From Nostoc sp. PCC 7107 (GTDB lineage: Bacteria > Cyanobacteriota > Cyanobacteriia > Cyanobacteriales > Nostocaceae), in assembly GCF_000316625.1 (NCBI RefSeq), contig NC_019676.1:2684501-2748500 (forward strand): DNA of 64,000 nucleotides, read 5' to 3'. The translations under genes and the position numbers were made by a program. Positions 63,251 to 64,000 of this stretch are shown here, piece after piece. Position 1 is the stretch's first letter, and every line of letters starts with the position of its first letter. The notes under the pieces are model-generated. The model was not told where the DNA came from. It ran no database searches and saw nothing but the letters and a program-made list of their open reading frames with translations.

Positions 63251-63445
63251 TGAGCAAGCAGAATTCAGAATTGCAAAACTTTTTATCCCTGTTTTTGAGA
63301 CTTAATGTTTTTAGTTAAATAATTTGATGAGTTTTTTAGGCAGAATAATAGTGAAAATATAGCGGTATTCAGATATGTTAGGAAAATTTGAAAGCTTGAA
63401 TACCAGGAATAGTAAGATTTTTTCTCCTGCTTCCTGCCTAGATAT

Positions 63446-64000
63446 TCATATTCCGTGGCTTTTGCCAATTACCCAATGCCTGCGGAAAAATCGGGCTAAA
63501 GCAGATTCTTCTAGTGATAAATAAATCGGTCTGCCGTGAGGACAGGTACGGGGGTTGCGAGTGCGCTGCCATTGGTCTAAAAGTGTTTGCATTTCTGGGA
63601 GATTGAGTGGCGTGCCATTACGAATCGCACTACGGCAGGCTACGGCAACTTGAGCCGCTTGTAAGTCTCCACCCCAACTGAGTTCTAAAATAGCTTCTGC
63701 ACAGTCTTCTCGTTGCTGTAAAAGGGCGGGTATGTTACGGACTGCCCAAAGTTGCTCACCAAAGGTTTCTATTTCTAACCCAATGCGTTGTAGTTGAGAA
63801 ACTTGTGCTGATGATAATTGATAAAGAATAATTGACGGTTCTACAGGTACAAGTTGCCAGTTATCACAGATTTGTTCATACAAAACTCGCTCGTGGGCAA
63901 TATGCTGTTCTACTAGCCACATACCACCAGAATGTTCAGCCACAATATAAGTGTTGCTAACTTGGGCGACAGCTTTGAGGGAGTGCTGAGTGTTTTCAGG
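63446..64000 (-). CDS. mutL: DNA mismatch repair protein MutL, C-terminal part
   Basis: The frame is open to the right edge (the visible start at 63943 is only internal). It encodes the C-terminal dimerisation/endonuclease domain of MutL: WLVEQHIAHERVLYEQI, VACRSAIRNGTPLNLPEM and RTCPHGRPIYLSL are family motifs. The classical endonuclease motif DQHAxxE has Glu in place of Asp (EQHIAHE). The CPHGRP motif supports a zinc-containing endonuclease site. The N-terminal ATPase part lies outside the window. Confidence 0.9.
   Translation of the reverse strand, partial: PENTQHSLKAVAQVSNTYIVAEHSGGMWLVEQHIAHERVLYEQICDNWQLVPVEPSIILYQLSSAQVSQLQRIGLEIETFGEQLWAVRNIPALLQQREDCAEAILELSWGGDLQAAQVAVACRSAIRNGTPLNLPEMQTLLDQWQRTRNPRTCPHGRPIYLSLEESALARFFRRHWVIGKSHGI

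Noticed and set aside
63283-63468. Minus-strand frame of 61 codons after mutL
   Set aside because: AT-rich sequence without ribosome binding site, overlapping the mutL 3' end.

Overview
The window is a chromosomal segment of a filamentous, probably heterocyst-forming cyanobacterium (Nostocales: Nostoc/Anabaena/Calothrix relatives). The signs are the very frequent HIP1 octamer GCGATCGC, many heptanucleotide short tandem repeat tracts, families largely confined to cyanobacteria (DUF3038/DUF4335 pair, TIGR04376, CruF, DUF4168), and a CRISPR repeat that ends ATTGAAAC when read on the minus strand. I cannot name the species from the sequence alone.

Layout. 1-9924 is mostly core: the DUF4335/DUF3038 pair, apt, a DppB-type permease, bioY-lspA, cruF, rplU-rpmA, a decayed sugar-binding lipoprotein and yebC. 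10158-14199 is a minus-strand oxylipin cassette: a lipase-like DUF2235 hydrolase, a cyclooxygenase-like fatty acid dioxygenase and a catalase-related hydroperoxide-converting haem protein. 14570-16720 holds a UbiH/Coq6-type hydroxylase and a TPR protein. 16808-21058 is an AT-rich accessory stretch with a HEPN-like protein, a Uma2 nuclease-fold protein and a DUF262/HNH (GmrSD-like) protein. 21110-24936 is a MarR-EmrA-EmrB efflux operon. 25341-38955 is largely housekeeping: acs, terC-like, ndk, speA, a sugar-nucleotide pyrophosphorylase, scpA, an AI-2E exporter, pdxH, a split photolyase-like pair and a peroxiredoxin.

39054-44038 is the most interesting region. It is a minus-strand peptide cluster with at least three close paralogous precursor peptides and two more distant ones, then a phosphotransferase-fold kinase and a HopA1-domain protein. 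Kinase plus HopA1 is the enzyme pair (LanK/LanY-like) of class V lanthipeptide synthesis, yet none of the five precursors contains a cysteine. This suggests a dehydration-only or non-thioether RiPP pathway. A 19-repeat CRISPR array without cas genes (44258-45594) follows. It contains two pairs of spacers that are identical over 33 nt but differ in length at one fixed end.

45895-64000 returns to core and signalling genes: an M16 peptidase pair (active and inactive subunits), a TetR regulator, DUF4332, TIGR04376, two overlapping hybrid histidine kinase genes, an alpha/beta hydrolase, a HugZ-like flavin or haem protein, an SDR with an inserted CIA30 domain, a GFA-family protein, a 2H phosphoesterase-like DUF1868 protein, holA, a DUF4168 protein, and the C-terminal part of mutL running off the right edge. 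I found no tRNA, rRNA or complete insertion sequence. There are two MITE-like elements, several dispersed palindromes and many heptamer tracts.
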